Positions 1 to 8,035 of a DNA stretch of 64,000 nt are shown here, one piece after another. Source of the stretch: JAPLJC01 sp963697965 (GTDB taxonomy: Bacteria > Desulfobacterota > Desulfobaccia > Desulfobaccales > 0-14-0-80-60-11); assembly GCA_963697965.1 (NCBI GenBank), contig OY969108.1, positions 1,674,001 to 1,738,000 of the forward strand. The letters run 5' to 3'. Positions within the stretch are counted from its first letter, which is position 1. Each line of letters starts with the position of its first letter. The position numbers were made by a program, and so were the translations under genes. The notes beneath the pieces are model-generated. The model saw nothing but the letters and a program-made list of their open reading frames with translations, was not told the DNA's origin and did not search any database.

Positions 1-164
1 GCAAACGAGCCGGTGGTGTTGAAGATAAAATCGAGGGCCTCGGCCCCGTCCTTGACCACCTGCACCCTATTGGCCAGATTGTGTTTTTGCAAGGACCGCA
101 AGGTGAGTTCCACGTCGTGGGGGTTGTCCTCTACCAGCAGTATCTCCGCATCCTTATAATTCAT
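1..164 (-). CDS. Response regulator receiver domain protein (partial)
   Basis: The first 54 residues of a CheY-like receiver domain run off the left edge of the window. The start is the ATG at 164, preceded by an AGGAAA-type ribosome-binding site. The opening ILLVEDNPHDVELTLRSL has the acidic pair after the first beta strand that binds Mg2+, followed by the VVKDGAEALDFIF helix region typical of small Rcp1-type single-domain regulators. The phosphoacceptor aspartate lies outside the window. Such proteins receive phosphate from a histidine kinase, which I cannot see here. The gene ends 40 bases after pyrE (minus-strand order: pyrE, then this gene), so the two may be co-transcribed. Confidence 0.85.
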   Translation of the reverse strand, partial: MNYKDAEILLVEDNPHDVELTLRSLQKHNLANRVQVVKDGAEALDFIFNTTGSF

Positions 165-203
165 GGCGTTTCCTCGTTCCCAATACGGCGCCGGTCTCGT
201 CCC

Positions 204-779
204 TTAGGGGTTTTTTAGATCAGCCAGGGTAAACAGCGCCTCAACCTGGGGGACGGCCGCGGCCACCGCCTCCCGGCCCCCTTCCTGCCGGTCCACCAGG
301 ATCAGGACCTTGACTACCTGGAGACCGAAGTCCCGGGCCGCGGCAATGGCCTTGAGCGTGGACGCCCCGGTGGTGATGACGTCTTCCAGGATCACCACCC
401 GGTCTCCGGGCTGAACGTCACCCACCAGCAGTCCGCCGGCGCCGTGATCCTTGGCCTGTTTGCGCACCGAGAAGGCGCCTACGGGCAGGCCCTTGAGAAA
501 GCTGGTGAGGGCGACGGCGTGGGCGATGGGGTCCGCTCCCAGGGTGAGGCCGCCCACTGCGTCCACCTCAAGGTCCCGGAGCATCTCCCAAAAAATCTCG
601 CCGACGAGGAAGAGGCCCTCAGCATTGTGGGTCGTGGGCCGGCAGTCGATGTAATAGGGACTTTCCCGCCCGGACACCAACCTAAAGGGTTGCTGGGGCC
701 GGTAGTAATAAGATTTTTGCCTGAGGAGCTGCCGCAATCTTTCCTTGCGCAGGTCTGTTTTGCCTTCCCGGCTGCTCAT
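204..779 (-). CDS. pyrE: Orotate phosphoribosyltransferase
   Basis: This 191-residue protein transfers the phosphoribosyl group of PRPP to orotate, the fifth step of pyrimidine synthesis in the cytoplasm. The PRPP-binding signature VVILEDVITTGAST lies around residue 130, and the flexible-loop region RKQAKDHGAGG precedes it, both as expected for PyrE. Its length is normal for the family. The upstream (minus-strand leader) region at 780-912 can fold into strong hairpins, which may mean attenuation control, but I see no convincing U-tract there. No damage is visible. Confidence 0.95.
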   Translation of the reverse strand: MSSREGKTDLRKERLRQLLRQKSYYYRPQQPFRLVSGRESPYYIDCRPTTHNAEGLFLVGEIFWEMLRDLEVDAVGGLTLGADPIAHAVALTSFLKGLPVGAFSVRKQAKDHGAGGLLVGDVQPGDRVVILEDVITTGASTLKAIAAARDFGLQVVKVLILVDRQEGGREAVAAAVPQVEALFTLADLKNP

Positions 780-842
780 AACTATCCCGTCTCCCGGCCC
801 GGCTTAACAAACGGGCCCGGTTCCCATCTAATTAAACAAATT

Positions 843-912
843 GGCGCTGCCGGCCTTGAGTTGGCCGGAGAGCGCCGCCGCCCCTTCAGCAGGGTAAGAC
901 CGAGCTGAAGGG
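843..912 (+). other. Two adjacent strong hairpins in the pyrE leader / upstream of small ORFs
   Basis: GGCGCT-CCGGCC pairs with GGCCGG-AGCGCC (about 843-875). CCCTTCAGC at 882-890 pairs with GCTGAAGGG at 904-912. Neither is followed by a U-tract on the plus strand. On the minus strand the first lies in the pyrE leader and is followed by a weak AATTTGTTT. They could belong to a pyrE attenuator or to a plus-strand RNA leading into the peptide frames at 929 and 1125. Confidence 0.5.
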
Positions 913-928
913 CCTGAAGGGGGAAACG

Positions 929-1009
929 ATGGCCCTGGGAATCTTGGTCTATTGGACTTCACTCAGTTACCTCTACCTCAACTTGCTCGTCTGGTGGGCT
1001 AACAGATAG
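929..1009 (+). CDS. Possible 26-residue membrane peptide
   Basis: ATG at 929 follows a purine-rich AAGGGGG sequence at a good distance. The frame encodes a mostly hydrophobic peptide (MALGILVYWTSLSYLYLNLL and then VWWANR) that could span the membrane once. The stop codon falls inside the first arm of the riboswitch-like structure at 1005-1095. There is no homology evidence. It is listed because the next frame has the same character and a still better ribosome-binding site. It may simply be leader RNA. Confidence 0.2.
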   Translation: MALGILVYWTSLSYLYLNLLVWWANR

Positions 1010-1095
1010 GTAAGCCGCCAGGCTAACGGCCCCGGAAACCTGGGCCGTCGGCAAAGGAGCGGAGCCCCGGCCCGGGTCACTGCAACTACCGTTCA
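1005..1095 (+). promoter_or_regulatory. Candidate cyclic-di-GMP-I (GEMM) riboswitch
   Basis: The order of short conserved blocks resembles the GEMM-I aptamer: a GGCTAAC box at about 1021, a short GC stem capped by GGAAAC (GNRA tetraloop), a GGCAAAG box, then a GC-rich second arm. Outer arms GGTA (1009-1012) and TACC (1087-1090) can close the structure. Some positions depart from the consensus (GTCGGCAAAG instead of GGACGCAAAG) and the second arm is short. The downstream gene would be the 32-residue membrane peptide at 1125. An Infernal scan with RF01051 would decide it. Confidence 0.35.
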
Positions 1096-1124
1096 CCCCC
1101 AGCCCTGAGCTTAAGGAGGAAGCA

Positions 1125-1223
1125 ATGAGAGTCCTGGCTAACAGAATCGGGATTTGGATGTTCGTGCTTTTCGGTCTCATTTGCTTGGTGAGCCTGCTTC
1201 AGAAGAATTTCGTCTACTGGTGA
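1125..1223 (+). CDS. Small membrane protein, 32 residues
   Basis: The frame starts at ATG 1125 behind a near-perfect AAGGAGGA ribosome-binding site. It encodes a 32-residue peptide with one hydrophobic span (IGIWMFVLFGLICLVSLL) flanked by an N-terminal Arg and a C-terminal QKNFVYW. Its last ten bases overlap the 3' end of the convergent NUDIX gene. I recognise no family. The strong initiation site and the structured RNA upstream are the support for calling it real. Confidence 0.45.
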   Translation: MRVLANRIGIWMFVLFGLICLVSLLQKNFVYW

Positions 1224-1744
1224 TCCCCCAATTCCTTGAGCCTGAAATATTCGTCCAGGGTGCTCTTGGTGGCGCGGAAGGGAATCTGGTCCCAGGGGAT
1301 CTCGCCGTCGGCAAAGACCCCGATATCCAGGACTTCTTCCCCCGCGGCCATTTGCCCTTCCAGATATTCGGTCAGGTAGGCGACCACCACGGTGTCGCTG
1401 TCCTTGTAGGAGTAAACCCCCAGGAGCCGGTCCACCCGCACCTTTAGGTTGGCCTCCTCCTCAACCTCACGCACCACCGCTTCCTCCAACAACTCCCCCA
1501 CATCCATGAAGCCGCCCGGCAACACCCAGAGGCCATAGCCCGGGTTCACGCCGCGGCGCGTCATGACCACCCCGCCATCCTTGGGGACCACGGCAATGAC
1601 CGCCACCTTGGGGTCTTCATATAGGACGTACTGGCAGTCATGGCATACCAGCCGCTCCGGGCCTGAGGCCTTAATGATGCGCCTTTCCAAAGGCCCGCCG
1701 CACTGGGGGCAGTACTTGTAGGTGCCGGTCGATTTAAAAGCCAC
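1214..1744 (-). CDS. NUDIX hydrolase with N-terminal zinc ribbon
   Basis: This 176-residue protein has an N-terminal zinc ribbon (CPQC near residue 13, CHDC near residue 34) and then a Nudix fold. The Nudix box GGFMDVGELLEEAVVREVEEE shows the Gx5Ex7REVxEE pattern with all metal-binding glutamates. Proteins of this layout resemble the C-terminal half of NADH pyrophosphatase (NudC) but lack its N-terminal domain. They hydrolyse nucleoside diphosphate derivatives, and the exact substrate cannot be told from sequence. The gene is followed by the 32-residue frame on the opposite strand. Confidence 0.9.
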   Translation of the reverse strand: MAFKSTGTYKYCPQCGGPLERRIIKASGPERLVCHDCQYVLYEDPKVAVIAVVPKDGGVVMTRRGVNPGYGLWVLPGGFMDVGELLEEAVVREVEEEANLKVRVDRLLGVYSYKDSDTVVVAYLTEYLEGQMAAGEEVLDIGVFADGEIPWDQIPFRATKSTLDEYFRLKELGDHQ

Positions 1745-1790
1745 TTCAGTTGCCTTTTTCTAGTTGAGACTTCTTCTAGAATTAAATTTG

Positions 1791-1869
1791 TCATCCTGAG
1801 CGAAGCGAATGATCTCGTATTTATTCAAGTATTTATGAGATTCTTCGGTCGCTTCGCTTCCTCAGAATG
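1791..1869. repeat. Inverted-repeat element, TCATCCTGAG family, copy 1
   Basis: TCATCCTGAGCGAAGCGAA on the left pairs imperfectly with GCTTCGCTTCCTCAGAATGA on the right around a short AT-rich loop. Related copies lie at 32691-32760 and 54004-54117. Downstream of this copy a TTTCGCAGAGGTCTC segment is also shared with the outer arm of the third copy. It is intergenic, between the NUDIX and protease genes. Confidence 0.75.
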
Positions 1870-1896
1870 AAATAACGGGGACTTTCGCAGAGGTCT

Positions 1897-3018
1897 CTAG
1901 TTAGAGATCAATCCGAAGGTCAAATGAGCCTCGTTAAACCAGCCTAGGTGCCCGGTTTTCCACGGCAACCCGGCGTGCCGCCCCGGTGGGGCCTCTTTAG
2001 GAAAGGCGACCGCGGTTGACTCCCATTGCCCGGTGGCGGCCTTGTTGGCCTGGATCACCTCGCTGTTTGGTTCATTACTGCCGGAAACCACGCTGAGGGG
2101 CGCGGGGCAAAAGGTCAGGGCGAATACCAAAATGGTGAAGAAGCCGAGCCAGCGTCGGCGTGCGTCCAGGGGCAACCAATAGTAGGATGGCTGGGGATGG
2201 CGCCATCCCAGGAAGCTGAGCAGCACGGCCCATATCAACCAACCATACCAGAAAATGAGTCCGCAAGCCACCAGCAGCCCGAGGGCGCCCAGGGAAATTC
2301 GGCGATGGTATTCCGGGAACAGGGCATAGCTGACATGGCCGCCGTCCAGTTGGCCCACCGGGATCAGGTTCAGGGAGGTGACCAACATCCCGATCCAACC
2401 GGCAAAGGCCACCGGATGCAGGATGACCTGCGCCTGCGGCGACAAATTGCCGAAGGCCAGCCAGCTCAGGAACTGGTATAAGAGGGGCTCGCCCAAGGCC
2501 AGCATTTCATGGCCGCTTTGCATCACCGTGATGGTGGAGAGTTTTAGGCCCACCAGGGTCACCGGGATGGAAACCGCCACTCCGATCAACGGCCCGGCGC
2601 AACCCACGTCCATCAAGGCCTGCTTGTCCTGAATGGGGGAACGGATGCGGATGAAGGCTCCAAAGGTGCCGATGAAGAAGGGGACGGGTGGAGCCGGGAT
2701 GAAGTAGGGCAGGGTCACTGTTAGCTGGTGGCGCCGGGACACCAGATAGTGTCCCATTTCGTGGGCCCCCAGGATCAGCAGCAGGGTGAAGGAAAACGGC
2801 ACTCCCCGGTAAAGGAGCCCGGGGTCGGTCAAGGGGTTCACCCCTTGCTGAATGGCCCCGGCGGCGATGGTCGTAGCCACGGTCGCCAAAAACAATGCCA
2901 GGGGCAGGGCCAGCCGCCGCGGGCTTAGCGGCCCAGGCGCCCGGGGGCTGGCCGGGCCGGCCCCTTCTCGCTTCGCTTCCGGCGCCTGCGGGGGCCAAAG
3001 GGTGGGGTCCGGGGTCAT
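1897..3018 (-). CDS. Site-2 protease family (M50) membrane metalloprotease
   Basis: A 373-residue integral membrane zinc protease. The HExxH zinc motif appears as AHEMGHY, and the third zinc ligand region as NLIPVGQLDGGH in a later membrane segment. Several other hydrophobic segments surround them. Such enzymes cut substrates inside the membrane, often anti-sigma factors, but the substrate here is unknown. The frame is open further upstream, but the ATG at 3018 overlaps the stop of the pseudouridine synthase gene (ATGA), which fits translational coupling. The Pro/Ala-rich extension above it is the other gene read out of frame. Confidence 0.88.
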   Translation of the reverse strand: MTPDPTLWPPQAPEAKREGAGPASPRAPGPLSPRRLALPLALFLATVATTIAAGAIQQGVNPLTDPGLLYRGVPFSFTLLLILGAHEMGHYLVSRRHQLTVTLPYFIPAPPVPFFIGTFGAFIRIRSPIQDKQALMDVGCAGPLIGVAVSIPVTLVGLKLSTITVMQSGHEMLALGEPLLYQFLSWLAFGNLSPQAQVILHPVAFAGWIGMLVTSLNLIPVGQLDGGHVSYALFPEYHRRISLGALGLLVACGLIFWYGWLIWAVLLSFLGWRHPQPSYYWLPLDARRRWLGFFTILVFALTFCPAPLSVVSGSNEPNSEVIQANKAATGQWESTAVAFPKEAPPGRHAGLPWKTGHLGWFNEAHLTFGLISN

Positions 3019-3743
3019 TTCAGCCCCACTATTTGCCTTAAGGCCGCCATCTCCGGCGCCGTCAGCAGGCGATAGCTGGCCCGGGCCAGCCGTCCCAGGC
3101 GCAAAGGGCCGAAGCCGATGCGCTTCAGCTTCAACACCGGATGCCCGATCTTTTCCAGGAGGCGCTTCACCAGGTGATGGCGGCCCTCCCATACCGTAAG
3201 CTCTAAAACGGTCTTATCCTCCTGCCGTTTAATGACCTCCACCTCGGCGGCCACCTGCCTGTCGTCAATGGAGACGCCCGCTCTCAACTCCGTCAGGGCC
3301 CGGCGCTCCACCTGTCCGGTTACCGTCAGCCGGTAGCTGCGGGGCACCCGGTGGCTGGGGTGCGTCAGCCGGTGGGCCAACTCCCCGTCGCTGCTGAGGA
3401 GCAGCAAGCCGGTGGCGTCATAATCGAGACGGCCCACCGGATAGAGGCGGCCCCGGAGATCTTCCGGCAACAAATCCATCACCAGCCGCCGCCCCTGGGG
3501 ATCCCGCCGGGTGCAGATATAGCCGTAAGGCTTGTGCAGCACCACGGTCAGCGGCGGGGCTGCCGCCGAGACCGGGTGGTCGTCCAGAAGCACCACCTCC
3601 CGGTCCGGATCCACCTTGGTGCCCATCTCGGTAACCACCCGGCCTTTGACCCTGACCCGGCCGGCCCGGATCAACTCCTCCGCCGCTCGCCGGGAAGCCA
3701 CCCCGGCCCGCGACAGGAATTTTTGCAGACGCTCTTCAGACAT
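3015..3743 (-). CDS. rluB: RsuA/RluB-family rRNA pseudouridine synthase
   Basis: A 242-residue protein with an N-terminal S4 RNA-binding domain (RLQKFLSRAGVASRRAAEELI) and the catalytic signature PVGRLDYDATGLLLL, where the Asp attacks uridine. It modifies rRNA, and whether the target is 23S (RluB) or 16S (RsuA) is not certain. The ATG at 3743 is chosen because everything upstream is a heptanucleotide tract read as protein. That tract directly abuts the start, so no normal Shine-Dalgarno sequence is present. The stop overlaps the start of the downstream protease gene. Confidence 0.92.
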   Translation of the reverse strand: MSEERLQKFLSRAGVASRRAAEELIRAGRVRVKGRVVTEMGTKVDPDREVVLLDDHPVSAAAPPLTVVLHKPYGYICTRRDPQGRRLVMDLLPEDLRGRLYPVGRLDYDATGLLLLSSDGELAHRLTHPSHRVPRSYRLTVTGQVERRALTELRAGVSIDDRQVAAEVEVIKRQEDKTVLELTVWEGRHHLVKRLLEKIGHPVLKLKRIGFGPLRLGRLARASYRLLTAPEMAALRQIVGLK

Positions 3744-3744
3744 A

Positions 3745-3943
3745 AGGCAAAAGTAAAAAGTAAAAAGTAAAAAGGGAAATTGTAAAAGTAAAAAACAAAT
3801 TCGGTTTCTCTGCGTACTCTGCGCCTCTGCGGTGAGAAATAAAGACGGGATGCACCGCAGAGACGCGGAGGATGCGGAGTCCAAAGCCAAAATGAAACTT
3901 ATGGGTCTTTTTTGCCTTTTGCCTTTTAACTTTTGCCTTTTTG
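3745..3943. repeat. Heptad-repeat inverted pair enclosing a CTCTGCG inverted repeat
   Basis: The left tract (3745-3797) is built of GTAAAAA units and the right tract (3907-3943) of TTTTGCC/TTTTAAC units, so the two are roughly inverted. Between them, 3808-3878 holds a long inverted repeat made of CTCTGCG / CCTCTGCGGTG and its complement. The right tract supplies the last codons (KGKS) of trpS. Similar heptad tracts lie at 19149, 28704-29386, 30979, 38141, 60193 and 60909. Confidence 0.8.
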
Positions 3944-4981
3944 ACACGGCAGGTTGAAGCCGATCGCCTCTCGCACTTCGGCCATGGTTTCTCTGGCCTG
4001 TTCCCGGGCCCGTTTATTACCCTCTGCCAGGATGTCCCGGACTTCATCCAGGTGGGCCTCGAAGTGGCGCCGCCGCTCCTGAAGGGGAACCATATTCTCC
4101 AGCAAGGCCTCAGCCAGCAGCTTTTTACAATCGACGCACCCCAGGGCCGCGCCCCGGCAATCCTCTATAATCTCGGCGAGCCTTTCCTTGGGCAGGTTGA
4201 GGCGATGAAAGGGGAAGGCCAGGCAGCGGTCCGGCTCCCCGGGGTCCCGCCGGAAGGGGCGCAGGGTATCGGTGGTCATCTGGCGCACCTTCCGGGCCAT
4301 CTCCACAGGGGGGTCGCTCAGATAGATGCAGTTGTCATAACTCTTGCTCATCTTGCGGCCGTCGGTACCGGTGAGTTTGGGAATCTCGGTGAGCAGGGCC
4401 TCCGGCTCCGGGAAGATGGGGCGATAGAGGTGGTTGAAACGCCGGGCGATCTCCCGGGTCATCTCCACGTGGGGCACCTGGTCCACCCCCACCGGCACCC
4501 CCCCGGCCTTGTACATCAGGATGTCGGCGGCCTGGAGCACCGGGTAGCCCAAAAACCCGTAGGTGGTCAGGTCCTTGTGGGCCAGTGCCTCGATCTGGTC
4601 CTTGTAGGTGGGATTGCGCTCCAGCCAGGGCACCGGGGTAAACATGCCGAAAATGAGATAGAGCTCGGCGTGTTCCGGAATGGCCGACTGCACGAAGAGG
4701 GTCGATTTATTTGGGTCGAGCCCGGCGCTCAGCCAATCGATGATCATCTCCGGGATGAAGCGGCTGATGGCCTGGGGGGCCTCGTATTCCGTGGTGATGG
4801 CGTGCCAGTCGGCCACGAAATAATAGCAGCGGTAATGCTCCTGGAGCTTGACCCAATTGTACAGGGCGCCGTAGTAATTTCCCAGGTGCAGCCTGCCGGT
4901 GGGGCGCATGCCGCTGAGGATGCGCCTCTTGCCTGAGCCCGCGGCTGGTGGTTCGGAAGAAGCCTTCTCTGCCAATGCCAT
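3926..4981 (-). CDS. trpS: Tryptophanyl-tRNA synthetase
   Basis: This 351-residue class I aminoacyl-tRNA synthetase charges tRNA-Trp. The HIGH-like motif is in PTGRLHLGNYYGAL near residue 30, and the KMSKS loop is intact (GTDGRKMSKSYDN). Length fits the family. The first 20 residues are low-complexity and the start could be slightly internal. The final residues QKGKS are encoded inside a heptad-repeat tract, so the native C-terminus has probably been rewritten by the repeat. Confidence 0.96.
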   Translation of the reverse strand: MALAEKASSEPPAAGSGKRRILSGMRPTGRLHLGNYYGALYNWVKLQEHYRCYYFVADWHAITTEYEAPQAISRFIPEMIIDWLSAGLDPNKSTLFVQSAIPEHAELYLIFGMFTPVPWLERNPTYKDQIEALAHKDLTTYGFLGYPVLQAADILMYKAGGVPVGVDQVPHVEMTREIARRFNHLYRPIFPEPEALLTEIPKLTGTDGRKMSKSYDNCIYLSDPPVEMARKVRQMTTDTLRPFRRDPGEPDRCLAFPFHRLNLPKERLAEIIEDCRGAALGCVDCKKLLAEALLENMVPLQERRRHFEAHLDEVRDILAEGNKRAREQARETMAEVREAIGFNLPCQKGKS

Positions 4982-5070
4982 TAGTGATCCTTACTTAATT
5001 CGGAATTTATGTTCATCCCAGGTTTCCCCTGGGGCGCCGCGGTCCGCTATTCCTTGCCTGGCATATGCTA

Positions 5071-5331
5071 CTAGTCTTGGAGCGACTCGAGGTAAAAACT
5101 TAGGGAACTGACAGTGTGGCCCGGCTCAACTTCATCCCCGGAACGGAGATCGTGGATGGCCACCCGTACAGGTTCCTCCAGGGTGCCGGGAAAGCTCTCC
5201 CCGCTGGCGTCGTTGATGGTAATGTAGGCGCGCTTCCCCCGGTATTTTATCCATTTCGTATAAGATGCTTTCCCGGCGCAACTGGCCGAGAGATTGAAAC
5301 CATGACTTTGCATTGTTTCTTCGAGAGTCAT
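5071..5331 (-). CDS. Hypothetical protein, 86 residues
   Basis: The frame MTLEETMQSHGFNLSASCAG... ends at 5071. I start it at ATG 5331 rather than upstream, because the longer frame would run into the crotonase gene. It is a small soluble protein with one Cys, a basic TKWIKYRGKRAYITIND segment and an acidic C-terminal half. I recognise no family. It follows the crotonase gene by 47 bases on the same strand and may be expressed with it. Confidence 0.6.
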   Translation of the reverse strand: MTLEETMQSHGFNLSASCAGKASYTKWIKYRGKRAYITINDASGESFPGTLEEPVRVAIHDLRSGDEVEPGHTVSSLSFYLESLQD

Positions 5332-5378
5332 CGTTTTTACCTGACCGGATAGCGAAATTTTCCCGGCAGCTCTGCAGC

Positions 5379-6155
5379 TCAGCGCCCTCGCCACTCCGGG
5401 GTTCTCTTCTCCAGAAAGGCCTGCACGCCTTCCTCCGCATCCATGGTGCAGCAAAGAGCGGCAAAACGGTCGCTCAGCATGTTCATGGCCTGGCCGTAAG
5501 GAACATCTTGCATCCCATAAATTCCGGCCTTGCCGGCCTGCAAGGCCAGGGGGCTTTTGGCGGCCAATTTTTTGGCCAGTTCCAGGGTGGCTTCCTCCAG
5601 TTTATCACTGGGCACTACCCTGTTTACCAGTCCCAATCTCTGGGCCTCGGCCGCGGTGATGATATCTCCGGTAAGCACTAACTCCAGCGCCTTTTTGCGG
5701 CCGACATTGCGGACCAAGGGCGCCGCCGGCCCCAGGCAGATGAGGCCGACATTGATGGCGGTGGTCCCGAATTTGGCGTCTTCCGCGGCCACCGTCAGGT
5801 CACAGGCAAAAGACAGGCCGGCGCCGTTGGCCAGGGCATACCCCTTGACCGAGGCGATGACCGGCTTTTTCATGCTGGCGATGGTGTGGTTGTGTTCATC
5901 CATCAACCGGATGAACTCGCGGTATTCGTGATTGCTTTTCCCCTTGAATTCCTCCAGGGCAATCCCGGTGGAGAAATGTTTGCCATTGGCGTCGATCACC
6001 ACTACCCGGATACCGGGGTCCTTCTCCATTTCCCAAAGGGCGGCATTTAGCTCCCGGGCGAAAGGAACGTTGAAGGTGTTCATGGCCTGCGGGCGATTCA
6101 GGGTAATGATGCCGATCTGCTCCTGCCGGTCCACCAAAACGTTGGAATATTCCAT
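5379..6155 (-). CDS. Enoyl-CoA hydratase/isomerase (crotonase) family protein
   Basis: A 258-residue crotonase-fold protein. The start is placed at ATG 6155 behind an AGGAGA site, giving MEYSNVLVDRQEQIGIITL. The oxyanion-hole regions are recognisable (HFSTGIALEEF and ANGAGLSFACD). The two catalytic glutamates of true enoyl-CoA hydratases are not visible: the CEL position reads GLS, and the PEILLG position reads TAINVG. This suggests a crotonase with another activity, such as isomerase or thioesterase chemistry, on a CoA substrate. No acyl-CoA genes lie next to it. Confidence 0.88.
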   Translation of the reverse strand: MEYSNVLVDRQEQIGIITLNRPQAMNTFNVPFARELNAALWEMEKDPGIRVVVIDANGKHFSTGIALEEFKGKSNHEYREFIRLMDEHNHTIASMKKPVIASVKGYALANGAGLSFACDLTVAAEDAKFGTTAINVGLICLGPAAPLVRNVGRKKALELVLTGDIITAAEAQRLGLVNRVVPSDKLEEATLELAKKLAAKSPLALQAGKAGIYGMQDVPYGQAMNMLSDRFAALCCTMDAEEGVQAFLEKRTPEWRGR

Positions 6156-6375
6156 AATCCGTTCTCCTTCCTCTTCCAAGAGAAATCACTGTTCAGTTTT
6201 TGGCGGCGCTTTTCTCAAAATATCGCGGGAAAAATCGAGTTGAAGAACGCGGCCAACGGGTGGGATCTCGGGAAATGATTAATCCGACCATACTGCTATT
6301 TTCGCTCAAAACGAGTGATTTGCAAAGATATCCATGTGGTTTGGTTTCCTCGCGGAAGCTTTAGAAAAATATTCC

Positions 6376-6933
6376 TCATAGAAATACTTCAATGAATTTC
6401 CTAAGTTCCTCCAGCAACCGCGCCGGTTGGCGCTGAGTGTGCAAACGCAGCAGGGGCTGGTCCTCGGGGCCCGGGGGGTCAAAATCCCTGGCCTGGGCCT
6501 CGAACAGCTCCACCCGGCCGTCGGAAACCGCCTGGGGGTCGGTGAGCCTGATCCCCAGCCGCCGGCGGGCCTCCTCCGGGGGGCAGGCGCAATAAACGAA
6601 GAGAACCGGCTCCTGATGCTCCCGGGCCAGTAGCCGCGCCCGCTCCCGGTCGTAGGCCCGCTTAAAGGAGGCGTCCAGGATAACCCCGCTTCCCGCGGCC
6701 AGGTGCCTTGCTGCCAGGCGGAGCATCTCCGCGTAGGTCCGGTCCGAGAATTCCTTGCCGTAAATCCCCTGGCCAAAGGGCAATTCGGCCCGGTCGCCGG
6801 GAGCTAACCCCGCCAGGGCCTTGCGCACCCGATCGCTCTCGATGACCGGCCATCCCCTGGCCTGGCCCAGGGCCCGGGCCAGGGTGGTCTTCCCGGAGCC
6901 CATCAGGCCGAAGATCACCACTAGGCCAGCCAC
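6376..6933 (-). CDS. P-loop ATP-binding kinase (AAA family, COG0645-like)
   Basis: A 185-residue P-loop protein beginning with a GTG at 6933 inside the end of the upstream gene, giving MAGLVVIFGLMGSGKTTLARALG. Walker A is GLMGSGKT at about residue 10, and the ESDRVRK segment follows as in small-molecule kinases. In many bacteria this domain is fused to the C-terminus of an aminoglycoside-phosphotransferase-like kinase. Here the two are separate, overlapping genes. The longer upstream extension of the frame is the neighbour read out of frame. Confidence 0.8.
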   Translation of the reverse strand: MAGLVVIFGLMGSGKTTLARALGQARGWPVIESDRVRKALAGLAPGDRAELPFGQGIYGKEFSDRTYAEMLRLAARHLAAGSGVILDASFKRAYDRERARLLAREHQEPVLFVYCACPPEEARRRLGIRLTDPQAVSDGRVELFEAQARDFDPPGPEDQPLLRLHTQRQPARLLEELRKFIEVFL

Positions 6934-7943
6934 CGCTCCCCTTCCTCCGCGTACTCTCCGGCCAACCGAAAATAGGCCCGGGCCACCTGCCGGGCCTGGG
7001 TCCTGGCTTTCGGGGACAGTTCCGGGTCCTGGGCGGTGAAGGCGGCGATCTTGCCCCTGACGCAAGCCCGGTAGCACTTGTAAAAATCGAGCATCAGCAA
7101 GAGATCAGGGTCGTTGGTGGTCCGGGCCAGATGCTCCACAAAGTGGCGGCTCAACTCGCGGAAGCCGTGAAAATCGAGGTCCATGGCCAGGAAATCGACG
7201 TCCGCCGCCACATCACCATATCTGAATCGGGGATTAAATTCAATGCAGTCGAAGATATATACCTGATCGGCCAGGCAGATGTTCTTCATGTGCAGGTCGC
7301 CGTGGCAGTCGCGGATGCGGCCTTCCCGGATGCGCTGTAAAAACAGGGCCCGGTGCTGTTTCAGGAAAGAGACGGCAAATTTTTGGATGCGGTCCAAAAG
7401 CTTCCGGGAAATCGCAGAGCCCACCAGATTCTCAATGCGGGCGAAATTTTCCTGGTGGTTATAGAGGACGATGGCCGGCTCCCCGAACTTGTCGATCCTG
7501 TGGTTGCGGGCCGCCCGGGCGTAAAAGGGCGCCAGCCGGGCGGTGATGGCGTCCAGGTGTTCCCGCAAGAGCTCCCCCCGGTCCGCCACTTCGTCCATCA
7601 TGCGTTCCTGGGGCAGGCGCGCCATCTTCAAGGCGTAATCGAGGGGCTGGCCCCGGCCGCCCAGACGCACCATTGGCGCCAGGCCGCGGGAAGCGGTGAT
7701 GGGCAGGACCTCCAGATAGATATCCGGACAGAGACGGCGGTTCAGGAGCAGCTCTTCGTGCAAATAATGGTGGCGACGGCGCAGGGTGGTAAAGTTCAGA
7801 AACTCCAATTCCACCGGCTTCTTCACCTTGTAGGCGAAGCGGTCGGTGAGGAAGACATAGGAGATATAGGTCTGGACCAGCAGCACCCGGGTGGTGGGCT
7901 CCGGGTAGGCCGCGGGATCCATTAAGGCCGCCGCCAGGTTCAT
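6921..7943 (-). CDS. Aminoglycoside-phosphotransferase-like kinase (COG2187-like)
   Basis: A 340-residue protein with the protein-kinase-like small-molecule kinase fold. The catalytic loop reads RDCHGDLHMKNI (HGDxxxxN), and the metal-binding segment IFDCIEFNPRFRYGDVAADVDFLAMDLD follows. The family is found beside or fused to the P-loop domain encoded next (overlap of 13 bases). The substrate is unknown and need not be an antibiotic. The start at ATG 7943 has only a weak TTGAGA upstream. Confidence 0.82.
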   Translation of the reverse strand: MNLAAALMDPAAYPEPTTRVLLVQTYISYVFLTDRFAYKVKKPVELEFLNFTTLRRRHHYLHEELLLNRRLCPDIYLEVLPITASRGLAPMVRLGGRGQPLDYALKMARLPQERMMDEVADRGELLREHLDAITARLAPFYARAARNHRIDKFGEPAIVLYNHQENFARIENLVGSAISRKLLDRIQKFAVSFLKQHRALFLQRIREGRIRDCHGDLHMKNICLADQVYIFDCIEFNPRFRYGDVAADVDFLAMDLDFHGFRELSRHFVEHLARTTNDPDLLLMLDFYKCYRACVRGKIAAFTAQDPELSPKARTQARQVARAYFRLAGEYAEEGERWLA

Positions 7944-8035
7944 GTTCTCAAGATAATCACGGAACCGGCGGCGGCCAGGGGATCATCCGCTGGGAGCATG
8001 CCGTCAGTAAGCAACCCTGAAGGGAGGGAGAATAA

